Assembly (NCBI GenBank): GCA_021014325.1
Contig: CM037460.1
Coordinates: forward strand, 22,334,544-22,398,543
From: Plazaster borealis
Lineage: Eukaryota > Echinodermata > Asteroidea > Forcipulatida > Labidiasteridae
DNA: 64,000 bases
Reading direction: 5' to 3'
The stretch's first letter is position 1. Each line of letters begins with the position of its first letter. Made by a program: the position numbers and the translations under genes. Shown here one piece after another: positions 53,701 through 57,760 of the stretch. Below the pieces are notes generated by a model. It was not told the DNA's origin. It searched no databases and worked only from the letters and a program-made list of their open reading frames with translations.

Positions 53701-53870
53701 TGGATGCAGAGATTGACAAGCATCATATGATTGCATACCTGGCCTGTGCATATGACGTACCACATGACCAGCTGAACACATCCACGCCACAACCCATTGA
53801 AACTATCATACAGAGACTGCTCAAGAAAGGTGTCAGACGCTTTGGTCTGCTCAACAGCTCAGAGTTATAA
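35670..53870 (+). CDS. TSNAXIP1: TSNAXIP1, complete, 16 coding exons, 766 aa
   Basis: Translin-associated factor X-interacting protein 1, a coiled-coil protein linked to testis, sperm and ciliated cells in vertebrates; its biochemical role is poorly known. Sixteen exons with GT-AG junctions join in one 2,301-nt frame. Order: variable N-terminus (1-105); TSNAXIP1 N-terminal domain (about 110-225: FLEQLEMFLKKEL, LRLQAYREVFEYLIEDFKTY, PLLSSIK, LEPLKSMLVTVSEQCDQK); charged coiled coil (to about 390, with GDVVPRRDFE and ATPRPDW); a C-terminal half with LFMEDEDGG and VPLPELR. Human TSNAXIP1 is about 660-710 aa. An in-frame TGA lies 9 nt upstream of the ATG, which has G at -3 and +4. A Pro-rich segment in exon 13 looks lineage-specific. 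Divergent neighbour RANBP9/10 as in human. Confidence 0.95.
35995..36125. repeat. J-family element
   Basis: TTTTGGGACCCTTTTGGTCC, CATTGCTTTAACGTGTGAAG, TACGCACGAGACTTGCACAG. Near-identical boxes occur at 41010-41105 and, in reverse, 49475-49620. Confidence 0.55.
36200..36345 (+). repeat. B2 fragment (right end)
   Basis: TTCAAAGGGAATCCTTTCTC, CACCAAGTAAGTTTTTATGG and CACTATCTTTAA. It ends 73 bp before TSNAXIP1 exon 2. Confidence 0.5.
36418..36553 (+). CDS. TSNAXIP1: TSNAXIP1 exon 2
   Basis: Acceptor TTATTTCCCAG, donor AGG|GTAAGG, 136 nt, in phase with exon 1. Encodes TQPAVGLGISPRAVRQYEGL and a basic tail. Variable N-terminal region. Confidence 0.85.
36591..37165. mobile_element. C2 element (C-like ends), split by a 348-bp insert
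   Basis: Left end GGGCCCAATTTCATAGAGCT, right end AGAGCCATGAAATTGGGAGC. The interior TACCGTAAGCAAAGAATC and AGGGAATTCTGCGCTTGTGC resembles 48891-49011. Without the insert it would be about 217 bp. Confidence 0.65.
36621..36968. mobile_element. 348-bp element with 10-bp target duplication
   Basis: Bordered by exact CTGCTTACCG at 36611-36620 and 36969-36978. The ends GATGTCTGACAACGC and, inverted, GAGTTCAGATAACTC match at about 21 of 29 positions. The interior repeats TCAGACAACTCGACG-like units and is GC-richer than its surroundings. No coding capacity. The 9-10-bp duplication suggests a Mutator-like non-autonomous element; this class call is inference. Confidence 0.68.
37311..37506. mobile_element. 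TIR element with perfect 16-bp ends
   Basis: CTTGGTGCAAGACGTT at 37311-37326 and AACGTCTTGCACCAAG at 37491-37506. 196 bp in TSNAXIP1 intron 2, ending 126 bp before exon 3. Confidence 0.7.
37633..37887 (+). CDS. TSNAXIP1: TSNAXIP1 exon 3
   Basis: Acceptor ATAATCCTGGCAG, donor CAA|GTATGT, 255 nt. A Ser/Pro-rich linker, then IPKPRFLEQLEMFLKKEL and DLRLQ, the start of the TSNAXIP1 N-terminal domain. The part before KPRF is variable. Confidence 0.93.
37924..38208 (-). mobile_element. G-family MITE, reverse orientation
   Basis: CAGTGTTCTCCGCAGG left and ATGGGGAGGACCCTGC right. TGCTGAATT, AAAGCCCTACTGTGCAATCT and TTGCGTATCGGCC read in reverse. Flanked by GGTGT on both sides. Confidence 0.68.
38281..38552 (-). 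mobile_element. W element: tRNA-like unit between inverted arms
   Basis: The left arm (ATACACCAATGTGTGTGAAG, TACTTTCCCCGAGTCCTGTA) and right arm (TACAGAACTCGGGAAAGTAC, ACACATCGGTGTATGTAT) are about 55 bp each. Between them, on the minus strand, is a tRNA-like GCGGTGGTCTAGTGGTATGA head and GGGTTTTAACCCC. Confidence 0.6.
38679..38818 (+). repeat. I-family element
   Basis: TTGAAGACGAGCAAAGTATA then CAAAACATCGAGACC, GGCTCTTTTCAGAGCC hairpin, and TACACATGGTTGTACCCGC. The hammerhead-like stem is degraded here. Confidence 0.58.
39069..39203 (+). CDS. TSNAXIP1: TSNAXIP1 exon 4
   Basis: Exactly 45 codons: AYREVFEYLIEDFKTYKPLL, SSIKTEYEMM, REQIRELEPLK. The most conserved block of the family. Donor AAG|GTAGGT. 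Confidence 0.96.
39252..39686. mobile_element. TIR element with AGGCCTGGG ends
   Basis: AGGCCTGGGATACTAGTGTG at the left, CACTAGTCGCCCAGGCCT at the right. GCGACTA words repeat near both ends. The middle has a 45-bp tandem unit containing ACCAACACAATCGTTTAAGA. Confidence 0.62.
39814..40075. mobile_element. TIR element with 66-bp near-perfect arms
   Basis: Arms 39814-39880 and 40009-40075: ATTCTGAGAAAAATGG against CCATTTTTCTCAGAAT, and ATGGGGATGTTTTGGTTCAT against ATGAACCAAAACATCCCCAT. About 262 bp, in TSNAXIP1 intron 4. Confidence 0.78.
40085..40380 (-). mobile_element. tRNA-derived SINE (Gly/Glu-like head)
   Basis: Reverse complement: GGTTGGTGTAGTGGTATC and CCCTGGTTCGAATCCCACGG are good A- and B-box-like sequences. 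The body has GGTTTTCAGTCCCTACCTGA and GGTTTTTCCTCCCACATC; the tail is ATTTCATTTC-type repeats at the left end. Confidence 0.68.
40619..40783 (+). CDS. TSNAXIP1: TSNAXIP1 exon 5
   Basis: 55 codons: SMLVTVSEQCDQKVMALREE followed by heptad-rich Glu/Lys coiled coil. Acceptor TGTGTTGCAG, donor AAG|GTAGAG. Confidence 0.95.
41010..41105. repeat. J-family fragment
   Basis: GTTGGGACCACAATGGTCCT, AATACGCGCGAGACTTGCAA, AGTCTATAAG. Truncated relative to 35995-36125. Confidence 0.5.
41171..41352 (+). CDS. TSNAXIP1: TSNAXIP1 exon 6
   Basis: LQEDVAAEYYKYRNECDARK, DINDLRYQQED, EDPVKLKIALR. Phase 2 donor AG|GTGAGA. A B-family MITE starts 21 bp beyond the donor. Confidence 0.95.
41374..41757 (+). mobile_element. 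B-family TTAA MITE
   Basis: TTAA at both ends. TTTTTGAGATATTGCCAAAA and GGAATACACAATCTGAAAAA in the left half; a B2-type right end with CACCAAGTAAGTTTTTATGG and GACCCTACCTTTAA. Confidence 0.72.
41925..42036 (+). CDS. TSNAXIP1: TSNAXIP1 exon 7
   Basis: RAREDLTDATQRLTEMIANY then GDVVPRRDFEALK. The PRRDFE motif is shared with vertebrate TSNAXIP1. Donor GAG|GTAATA. Confidence 0.95.
42142..42241 (+). repeat. Tandem duplication, 50-bp unit, two copies
   Basis: AGTGTGTTTCCTGTAGACGA starts at 42142 and 42192. Units are nearly identical, so the duplication is recent. Confidence 0.85.
42340..42945 (+). mobile_element. LINE 3' fragment, split by an E element
   Basis: Broken frames read ATPYLKELHWL, RERITFKFLVTVYKFLNGTV, then (after the E insert) [20 protein letters not shown] and [19 protein letters not shown]. 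This is the C-terminal tail of a CR1/L2-like reverse transcriptase. Ends GTGGCGCTTTATAAATGCC and TATG repeats. Same family as 23421-23750. Confidence 0.68.
42516..42655. mobile_element. E-family MITE inside LINE
   Basis: GGGGCCGATTTCACAAAG to TTGTGTGAAATCGAGTCC. It interrupts the LINE reading frame between codons for Pro and Gly-Tyr of a ...VPGYL... motif. Confidence 0.75.
43024..43085 (+). CDS. TSNAXIP1: TSNAXIP1 exon 8
   Basis: 62 nt, KLQEEMELLKTDHETLMTEH, coiled coil. Acceptor GGCCTTTACAG, phase 2 donor GA|GTGAGT. Confidence 0.93.
43240..43445 (+). mobile_element. SINE-D 3' half
   Basis: GGCAGCATATTGCGCCACAG, TGCTATGCAAAGGAATAGGT, GAGCGCTTTGAGACACCCAT, GCGCTATATAAGAACTGC and an (ATT)n tail. 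No tRNA head; 5' truncated as expected of reverse transcription. Confidence 0.7.
43578..43815 (-). mobile_element. H-family MITE, reverse
   Basis: TTAACCCTTTCGTGCACCAT to AACCGGTCGCTAGCG. Flanked by 55-bp imperfect direct repeats, AATATATTTACAGAAATTAG at about 43523 and 43820, each running to ACAGAATCATAT. Confidence 0.7.
44062..44190 (+). repeat. I-family element with hammerhead-like motif
   Basis: CTGAAGACGATCAG, loop AGCATA, CTGATAGAAACGTCGAG, then the hairpin GGTTCTTCTCAGAACC and TGCACATGGTGTCACCGC. The layout CUGANGA-stem-GAAA recalls a hammerhead ribozyme core with one extra base before stem II. Confidence 0.55.
44255..44693 (-). mobile_element. SINE-D, full length, reverse
   Basis: AAT tail at the left, CTCAAGGCGCTTC, GGAACACCGGGGCAAACACC, AGTGTCTTGCTTAAGGACAC, GGGACTCGAACCCACACTCT (B box reversed), and GCTCTTATCCGCTCGGCCAC (head reversed). 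Confidence 0.78.
44778..44867 (+). CDS. TSNAXIP1: TSNAXIP1 exon 9
   Basis: DTLLEVNKQMLTQRDEFYSE then LEVLKRSATPR, end of the coiled coil. Acceptor GTTTTCAG, donor AG|GTACAA. Confidence 0.94.
44963..45357 (+). mobile_element. B-family TTAA MITE, intact
   Basis: TTAAAGGGATTGTATCTGTT to AACGTTTACAGACCCTTTAA. Includes ACCAAGTAAGTTTTTATTGC, a GTAAGT in the sense strand of TSNAXIP1 intron 9. Confidence 0.78.
46087..46237 (+). CDS. TSNAXIP1: TSNAXIP1 exon 10
   Basis: RPDWDRCATFMEGGEERWMT, KDKSSDGKVELLLKELAG, FFEPK. Phase 1 start continues the STPRPDW-type motif across the junction. Donor AAG|GTAGGT. Confidence 0.94.
46488..46744 (+). mobile_element. G-family MITE
   Basis: CAGGGTTCTCTCCATGCAC to CTGAGGAGAACCCTG. 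Flanks GATAT and GGTAT agree at four of five positions. The GCCGATACGC units are reduced. Confidence 0.72.
47093..47215 (+). repeat. Degenerate TGCAAAAAC...TGTATCTCG tandem array
   Basis: Four to five imperfect units of about 25 bp with GCAAAAAC followed by TGTATCT (C/T). Ends just before the SINE at 47239. Confidence 0.6.
47239..47650 (+). mobile_element. SINE-D, full length
   Basis: Head GTCATGGCCGAGTGGTCAAG (A-box-like), GTGAGTTCGAGTCCTGG (B box), body GGATGGGACGTAAAGCCGTT, AAGGGGTTTGCCCCGGTGTT, and AAGCGCTCTATAAAAACTAG with an ATT-rich tail. Leu/Ser-type tRNA ancestry is possible from the head; not certain. Confidence 0.8.
47743..47871 (+). CDS. TSNAXIP1: TSNAXIP1 exon 11
   Basis: 43 codons: GTGEDVPLYLQTDIKVRNRE, DLIKEVWAAKTKQESQ. 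Matches the VVNLLKDAWK-type helix of vertebrates. Donor CAG|GTAGGA. Confidence 0.93.
48020..48325 (-). mobile_element. SINE with D-type head and different body
   Basis: Reversed head GCACTTATCCGCTCGGCCAC and B box GGGACTTGAACCC. The body (CCCGAGCCAATATGGCTCAT, GACAGGCTGCCAGTCCATTG) is unlike SINE-D. It splits F-family sequence (47925-48000 and 48355-48571). Confidence 0.65.
48355..48571 (+). repeat. F-family repeat, best copy
   Basis: ACGGAGGCCATGTCCTCTGT, CCCCTGGTCTTGGCCTTGAT, GATTTTCCAATGGAAGAGCC, AATGGCCTTGCCCTCTCAAA, TACTAAGGAAAAGTTGCCTT, GAATGAAGTGTCAGGCCTG. Low inverted symmetry between ends (AGGCC...GGCCT). Confidence 0.52.
48610..48850 (+). mobile_element. H-family MITE
   Basis: TTAACTCTTTGATGTGCCAT to GGTGCATGAAAGGGTTAA, uninterrupted, 241 bp. 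It includes the TTTAAATCCCTTCAG site where the A element sits in the 15351 copy. Confidence 0.75.
48891..49011. repeat. C2 element
   Basis: GCCGAATTTCATGACTCTGC to GCAGTGCCATGAAGTTGGGC inverted ends. AGAATTCTGCGGTAAGCAG matches the outer element at 36591-37165. Confidence 0.55.
49176..49346 (+). CDS. TSNAXIP1: TSNAXIP1 exon 12
   Basis: 57 codons: MENGSVGPMDVFLAQFLDDR, KAYNLHDALERYQ, LFYQVLKNE. Acceptor follows a T9 tract. Donor GAG|GTCAGT, weaker than the rest. Confidence 0.93.
49475..49620. repeat. J-family element, reverse
   Basis: AGACTGTGCAAGTCTCGCGC at the left and GCGCTAGACTTGCACGGTCT at the right are inverted ends. The interior has CCTTCACACGTTAAAGCAAT. Confidence 0.62.
49806..49967 (+). 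CDS. TSNAXIP1: TSNAXIP1 exon 13 with Pro-rich segment
   Basis: 54 codons: ISEDVYNQQMEMLQKLMELF, then a low-complexity SSAPPPEAPPPETP stretch ending EPQQ. The Pro/Glu repeat (CCACCACCAGAG units) is not recalled from vertebrate TSNAXIP1. Donor CAG|GTAGGT. Confidence 0.9.
49990..50350 (+). mobile_element. tRNA-derived SINE, third body type
   Basis: Head TGTCTTGGCCGAGTGGTCTA and GGGTTCGAATCCCGG (perfect B box). The body CTCTACCTGCCAGGCTCCTA, TGTTTCAGCCCCAGGAGTAA and GATAGCCCAAATCAGTTAAG is unlike D or M. It begins 23 bp after the TSNAXIP1 exon 13 donor. Confidence 0.72.
50545..50870 (-). mobile_element. SINE-D, reverse, head truncated
   Basis: AAT tail, TATATAGTGCTTTATCACAC, GTATGAGACCTATTCC, GGAACACCGGGGCGAACCCC, CGGCTTTACGTCCCATCCC. 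It stops before the tRNA-like head. Confidence 0.68.
51080..51470 (+). mobile_element. B-family TTAA MITE, intact
   Basis: TTAAAGGGATTGTATACGTT to ACGTATACAGACCCTTTAA. Here the donor-like word is changed to CCAAGTAAAT. It ends 78 bp before TSNAXIP1 exon 14. Confidence 0.78.
51549..51746 (+). CDS. TSNAXIP1: TSNAXIP1 exon 14
   Basis: 66 codons: VIPRDKFEAALREVFAIKSN, LVAAALDDL, TLNYQDLFME. EF-hand-like helix arrangement without an obvious calcium loop. Donor GAG|GTAAAA. Confidence 0.94.
52218..52324 (+). CDS. TSNAXIP1: TSNAXIP1 exon 15
   Basis: DEDGGARPFINLIRYQDKEE, KYVEQIKQEMGEK. Continues the LFMEDE(D/E)G motif across the junction. Phase 2 donor GA|GTAAGT. Confidence 0.94.
52362..52397 (+). 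repeat. G-run tract (G-quadruplex candidate)
   Basis: GGGGGAGGGGGGG and an 11-G run within 36 bp, 38 bp downstream of the exon 15 donor, on the transcribed sense strand. Confidence 0.55.
52510..52815 (+). repeat. I-family element, long form with hammerhead-like motif
   Basis: CTGACGATGACTAG, loop AGCAAG, CTAGTCGAAACATTTAG. The stem sequence differs from the 44062 copy but pairs equally well. Later ACACAGCGAAGTAGATTTAC, CACATGGTTTTACCGCAAAC. Two internal GCGGCAGTGAAGT / GTGGCAGTAGAAT boxes. Confidence 0.55.
53224..53516. mobile_element. H-like TTAA element
   Basis: TTAACTCTTTCAGTGCC at the left, GGGAACTGAAAGAGTTAA at the right. GTCGTACATGTACGATCTAT occurs, with degenerate repeats of it, in the left half (53245-53350). 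Lies in TSNAXIP1 intron 15. Confidence 0.68.
53660..53870 (+). CDS. TSNAXIP1: TSNAXIP1 exon 16 (last coding)
   Basis: EVPLPELRMAINVVDAEIDK, AYDVPHDQL, IIQRLLKKGVRRFGLL, ending SSEL and TAA at 53868-53870. Acceptor TTATTTACAG. A variant polyA signal ATTAAA at 53950 is a candidate. Confidence 0.94.
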
Positions 53871-54416
53871 GAAGAAATAACACGAGAGTAAACTCTGTTT
53901 TTTGGTTTTTGTTTAAAGAGAATGACAACAATCCATCCAGTTTTTTAAAATTAAAATGAACATAAAAAATGTGTAAACTTTATAGATAGTTACCACTTGA
54001 CGTCACACAGTGTAAAGTTGGCCGTCTTTATCGGCAATAATAGTCATCTTTTAACGCCTAACTATGCGATCTGCGTAAATACCTTGTGTGGGAGTTCTGT
54101 CAAATTCCTTGCATGATTGGTCGATGAACCACTTGGCAGCTTAGAAAAATTAGAACACTTGACGCGACTCAAAGCCCAAATACAAGTTGCCCGTAAAGAT
54201 GGCATCTACAGGGAACAAACTATACATTATTTTTTAACAAAAACTTGACAATATTTTTGTGTTGGTAAGATGATGTTATATAGAGAAGAAAATTCCTGGG
54301 TTGTACATTTGTATATTTTTATTTAATTTTCTAAACAATATTTCCCCACTGATGAAAACACATCAAGGGCTGGGGCCTAATGCCATTTAGTAGAGAACAA
54401 TTTCCCTAGTACTGAC

Positions 54417-54564
54417 CTAGTCTTGGTTCAAGACCATCCAAGATCCATCGCCACAAGAGGGCGCGCTCGCAAGCGGGGTGATTGTGGTTCGTAGTTGATA
54501 GCGCCCTCTATTGGTGACTTTATCAGTGAGGGAAATTAACAGGAGTGTCTTGAACCAAGACTAG
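54417..54564. repeat. Element with perfect 18-bp inverted ends
   Basis: CTAGTCTTGGTTCAAGAC at 54417-54434 and its exact complement at 54547-54564. Between them, AGAGGGCGCGCTCGC and ATAGCGCCCTCTA form an inner pair. Confidence 0.68.
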
Positions 54565-54972
54565 TACTGACCCAGTTCATGTGACGTCATCATCATCAAA
54601 ATCTTGGTTGTGCCATTTTGGTCAATGTCCACGTATGTACAGTTAAACAATGCATTGTGCATTTTAGGCGGCGAGCCTTTTACCATAGTTTTTACATGCA
54701 CGTGCAATTGACTCCCCAAAATGGCGATCATGGCAGACAGTGTAGCAGTGTGTAATGTTTGTGCAACACTACACAAACTGTATCAATTGCTACTCAAAAC
54801 ACATTCCTACTCAAAATCAGCATTCGTGAGTGGGCACAACTGTGTTCAGTCCAATATTTTTCCCATGCAAAATTGCTGGACAAAATTGTTCCCTGCATTT
54901 GGCACAAGTCAATGGTATCTTGTTAATAAGTTGATAAAGAGGCAATGCACACGCATAATTCTTTTAAGTTTT

Positions 54973-55012
54973 GAGGGGGTTTTTTTTGGGGGGAGGGGGG
55001 GTGGGGTGGGGA
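54973..55012 (+). repeat. G-run tract (G-quadruplex candidate)
   Basis: GGGGG, T8, then GGGGGGAGGGGGGGTGGGG and GGGG within 40 bp: more than four G-runs of three or more with short loops. Confidence 0.6.
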
Positions 55013-55139
55013 CATTTCTGACTCCAAAGCTTGCATAAATTTGTGCATAATTCAATCTTTTTTCATGTGAAAAACATGTGAGAAGAAATGACAATATCTT
55101 CATGATTTCCTTGCCTAAATCCTTAAAGACTAAAACTAG

Positions 55140-55902
55140 CTCATTGCATTTCCTATTGACCCAAGTTACCTGAGGTCATCATCACAATAATCTTGGTTGC
55201 GCCATTTTGGGAGTCATGCATGAATCGTTCTAAGATTTCTGAGGATTGGTGTCTGTTCGCGAATGCTGCGGCCATAGATGCGGTTGGTACCCGCTGTCAC
55301 CTTCCTAAACGTGGTAGGATTCAACGTTCTTGTGAAAATCGCCCGACAATTTTTTTGCTGTTTTCTCAGCAACCTTATTTTAATTACAGGTACAATTAGG
55401 TACAATTCACAAAATAAAACTATGATTGAGAAGAAAAAAAATGTATAAAAATATTCAAAATTGTTTAAAAAATCAAGTCAGTGAGTGGCAAGGAGGAACC
55501 GGTGACCAGCACCTCTACAAGGCCGTCCTACCACAAAAAATGAAAAAATAAAATAAAAGGGCGTACATGTTTAGGAGAGTGACATAGTGGGCATTCCACA
55601 GGTTGTGACTATGATCCCTTTTCTTTAATCTTTTCTGTTTTAAACATTGTGGGCATGAGCCCACACCACAACAAAAAAAAGTACAGATACACCACTTACT
55701 AGTAGCCTCAATGTAGCTCTTATGTAACGCATTAACAGACAAGAACAGACAAGCAGACAGAGTAGAGACACTGTATTCAGCTGAAACTTTCACATGTGAC
55801 ATTTATTTTATATTTCTTAATGATTTTGCCTATAAATCAGCATTACGTGGACAAAAACCAATTTACGAGTCATACATGTAGATCTATGACCCTACATTTA
55901 AG
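55140..55902. repeat. B2-family element with foreign insert
   Basis: TTCGCGAATGCTGCGGCC and TAAACGTGGTAGGATTC at 55255-55325, and AACTTTCACATGTGACATTT with CTATGACCCTACATTTAA at 55783-55902, are co-linear with 22770-23033. About 400 bp of other DNA separates them here. Confidence 0.48.
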
Positions 55903-56485
55903 GCAGGCATTTGATGCATTGAAAGTTTGACATATATTCAAAGAGTATTTTAAAAGAATTTATTACACCATTTTTTAATTGTAAAAAGATTCCAGTACTG
56001 TAAATTTCAAATTTAAGCCTTGGAATTTCTTTAATAAAAAATATCCATAAAAATACAGTTGCACAATATTGTTATTGTTTTGGGGTCATTATAATCACCC
56101 GTCAATTAAACTGTTATAAATAATTTGAAAAGTTTCCTGACAGACTGGATGATTTCAAAAAAACATTAAAAGAATCCTTGTATATATGACACGTGTGTCT
56201 ATCCTTGCCGCCCATACCCCCACCAACCCCTGTGCCACCGTAAAGTAACCATACTAGCTACACCACTGCAAAACATACACATTTGATAAAAAATCTAATA
56301 ATAAAAAAACTATACTATATGGGCTATATATATATATACATTTATATATATGAGTTTGTCCCACTATGATTGACAACGAAAAACCTCAGAGCAGCGTATC
56401 ATCCACCAGCTAGGTACGCTATAGATTTTCCTGAAAAATCTCGGAGTTGAAAAGGCAGTTTTTTATGATAAAATAATTTCAAAAT

Positions 56486-56523
56486 GGGGTCGGGGGGGTG
56501 GTTTCGGAGGGTCGGGCGGGGAC
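56486..56523 (+). repeat. G-run tract (G-quadruplex candidate)
   Basis: GGGG, GGGGGGG, GGAGGG, GGGCGGGGAC within 38 bp. Flanked by AT-rich DNA. Confidence 0.5.
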
Positions 56524-56575
56524 GGTCGAAAATAATTTTTCTTTTTTATGTTGCCTGGTAGACAACAACATTAAT

Positions 56576-56732
56576 ATACAAATATTGGATGCAGTTGAGT
56601 GCACTGTCGCAGAAAATTATCACAAGGTGAAATCTTGTCCATTCACCTCGTGAAATGGAAAAGCCAGATTTCGCCGAGTGATTATATTCTGCGACATGCA
56701 TGAACGAAATGCATTCAATATTTGTTTTACCT
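56576..56732. repeat. Fold-back element, about 155 bp
   Basis: ACAAATATTGGATGCA with TGTCGCAGAAAATTATCAC at the left is mirrored by GTGATTATATTCTGCGACATGC-type sequence and TGCATTCAATATTTGT at the right. Imperfect arms of about 60 bp. Confidence 0.65.
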
Positions 56733-56794
56733 CACACATACATTGTCGTCATTTGAAATTGTTCACACACCTGGGGGGGGGGGAAGGAAACCTG

Positions 56795-56970
56795 AACCCA
56801 GCTTCATAAAGCTGTTAAACAAAAAGTACTGCTTAGCAAATTTACTTTGCTGATTGAAAAAAATGAGCACCAGTATCAACAATGTAAACTCCTGGCAGTT
56901 TGGCTTGGAACCTGTTTCTGCTAAGCAAGATTTTCAGTGCTTACAAGCTTTATGAAATTGGGCCCTATTA
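56795..56970. mobile_element. C-family MITE
   Basis: GAACCCAGCTTCATAAAGCT to AGCTTTATGAAATTGGGCCC. The interior has GTACTGCTTAGCAAAT and TTTCTGCTAAGCAAG. Confidence 0.65.
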
Positions 56971-56999
56971 GTACACATGTTTAAAAAGCAAGGTTTGAT

Positions 57000-57240
57000 T
57001 CACCCCAGGCCTGCCAAAATCAAACAGATGGTTTTGTTGAAATTTGGATGGTTCAGTACTGTGAAAAGTACCCACTAAATCACAGTCCAGAAGCACAGTT
57101 GGAGTATGATGGGTTGTGTACTGTTCCAGTACATAAACTGTTGGAGTATGATGGGTTGTGTACTGTTCCAATAAGTAAACTGTTGGAGTATGATGGGTTG
57201 TGAAAGCTTTCTAGTAGAAATGCTTAGGGGGTTAGGGTTA
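57000..57240. mobile_element. R-family MITE, left end lost, three internal units
   Basis: Matches 970-1177 from CACCCCAGGCCTGCC to GGGGGTTAGGGTTAA. The 42-bp unit beginning GTTGGAGTATGATGGGTTGT is present three times here (57098, 57140, 57182) against two in the other copy. Confidence 0.7.
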
Positions 57241-57294
57241 ATAAATAATAATACTAACTTGAAGATCCCCTTCAGCAACAATTACGTATTTTGG

Positions 57295-57395
57295 AGCTTC
57301 CACTCCTGAAGACCATCAGCGCATACTGATCGAAAAGTCGGGCTGTTAAAAAATTAATTCCGCTGATTCTTTTCAGAGGGCCACATTTACTTGTA
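57295..57395 (+). repeat. I-family element with hammerhead-like motif
   Basis: CTGAAGACCATCAG, loop CGCATA, CTGATCGAAAAGTCGGG, then TGATTCTTTTCAGAGGG. Truncated after about 100 bp. Confidence 0.52.
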
Positions 57396-57486
57396 AACAA
57401 TGAACAACTGCAGCAGTAGCAGCCACTCGATTCCAACATGTCTTTCACTTCACTCAGAACTCTTCATTTTTTAAAACTATTTACAT

Positions 57487-57760
57487 TCAAAGCTTATGAT
57501 CTTTCATAACTTCATCATATATCTTTACCTGTCCGCTGTAACCGTTGTGTTCGATGGAATCAAGAAGTCTGCGATACTCCGTGGGTATATTATTTTGTTT
57601 GGCGCCTGTCTGTATGACTTTGATGTAATGGGGCGAGGGTTTCATGTGGATGGGATCGATCATCTGATAACTGACACAGTCCATGATCCTTTCATCTTCG
57701 GACGAGGTGACCTGGAGAGATTCCAAACGGCGGTAGATGCCTAAATGCACACCCTCCTGG
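57487..57760 (-). CDS. GGCT: GGCT coding exon 3 (last)
   Basis: Acceptor TTGTTGCTATTCACAG, then C completing the Ser codon, QEGVHLGIYRRLESL, VSYQMIDP, PSPHYIKVIQTGAKQN, ending KDHKL and TGA at 57487-57489. Contains the catalytic Glu of QEGV two residues into the exon. Confidence 0.95.

Larger units (their letters stand above)
53871..57486. other. Intergenic region between TSNAXIP1 and GGCT 3' ends
   Basis: Both genes end into this 3.6 kb, so it holds their 3' UTRs. For TSNAXIP1, ATTAAA at 53950 is the nearest polyA-signal-like word. It contains inverted-repeat, B2, C, R and I elements. The frames at 54721-55038 and 55515-55802 overlie repeats and G-runs and show no family resemblance. Confidence 0.7.
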
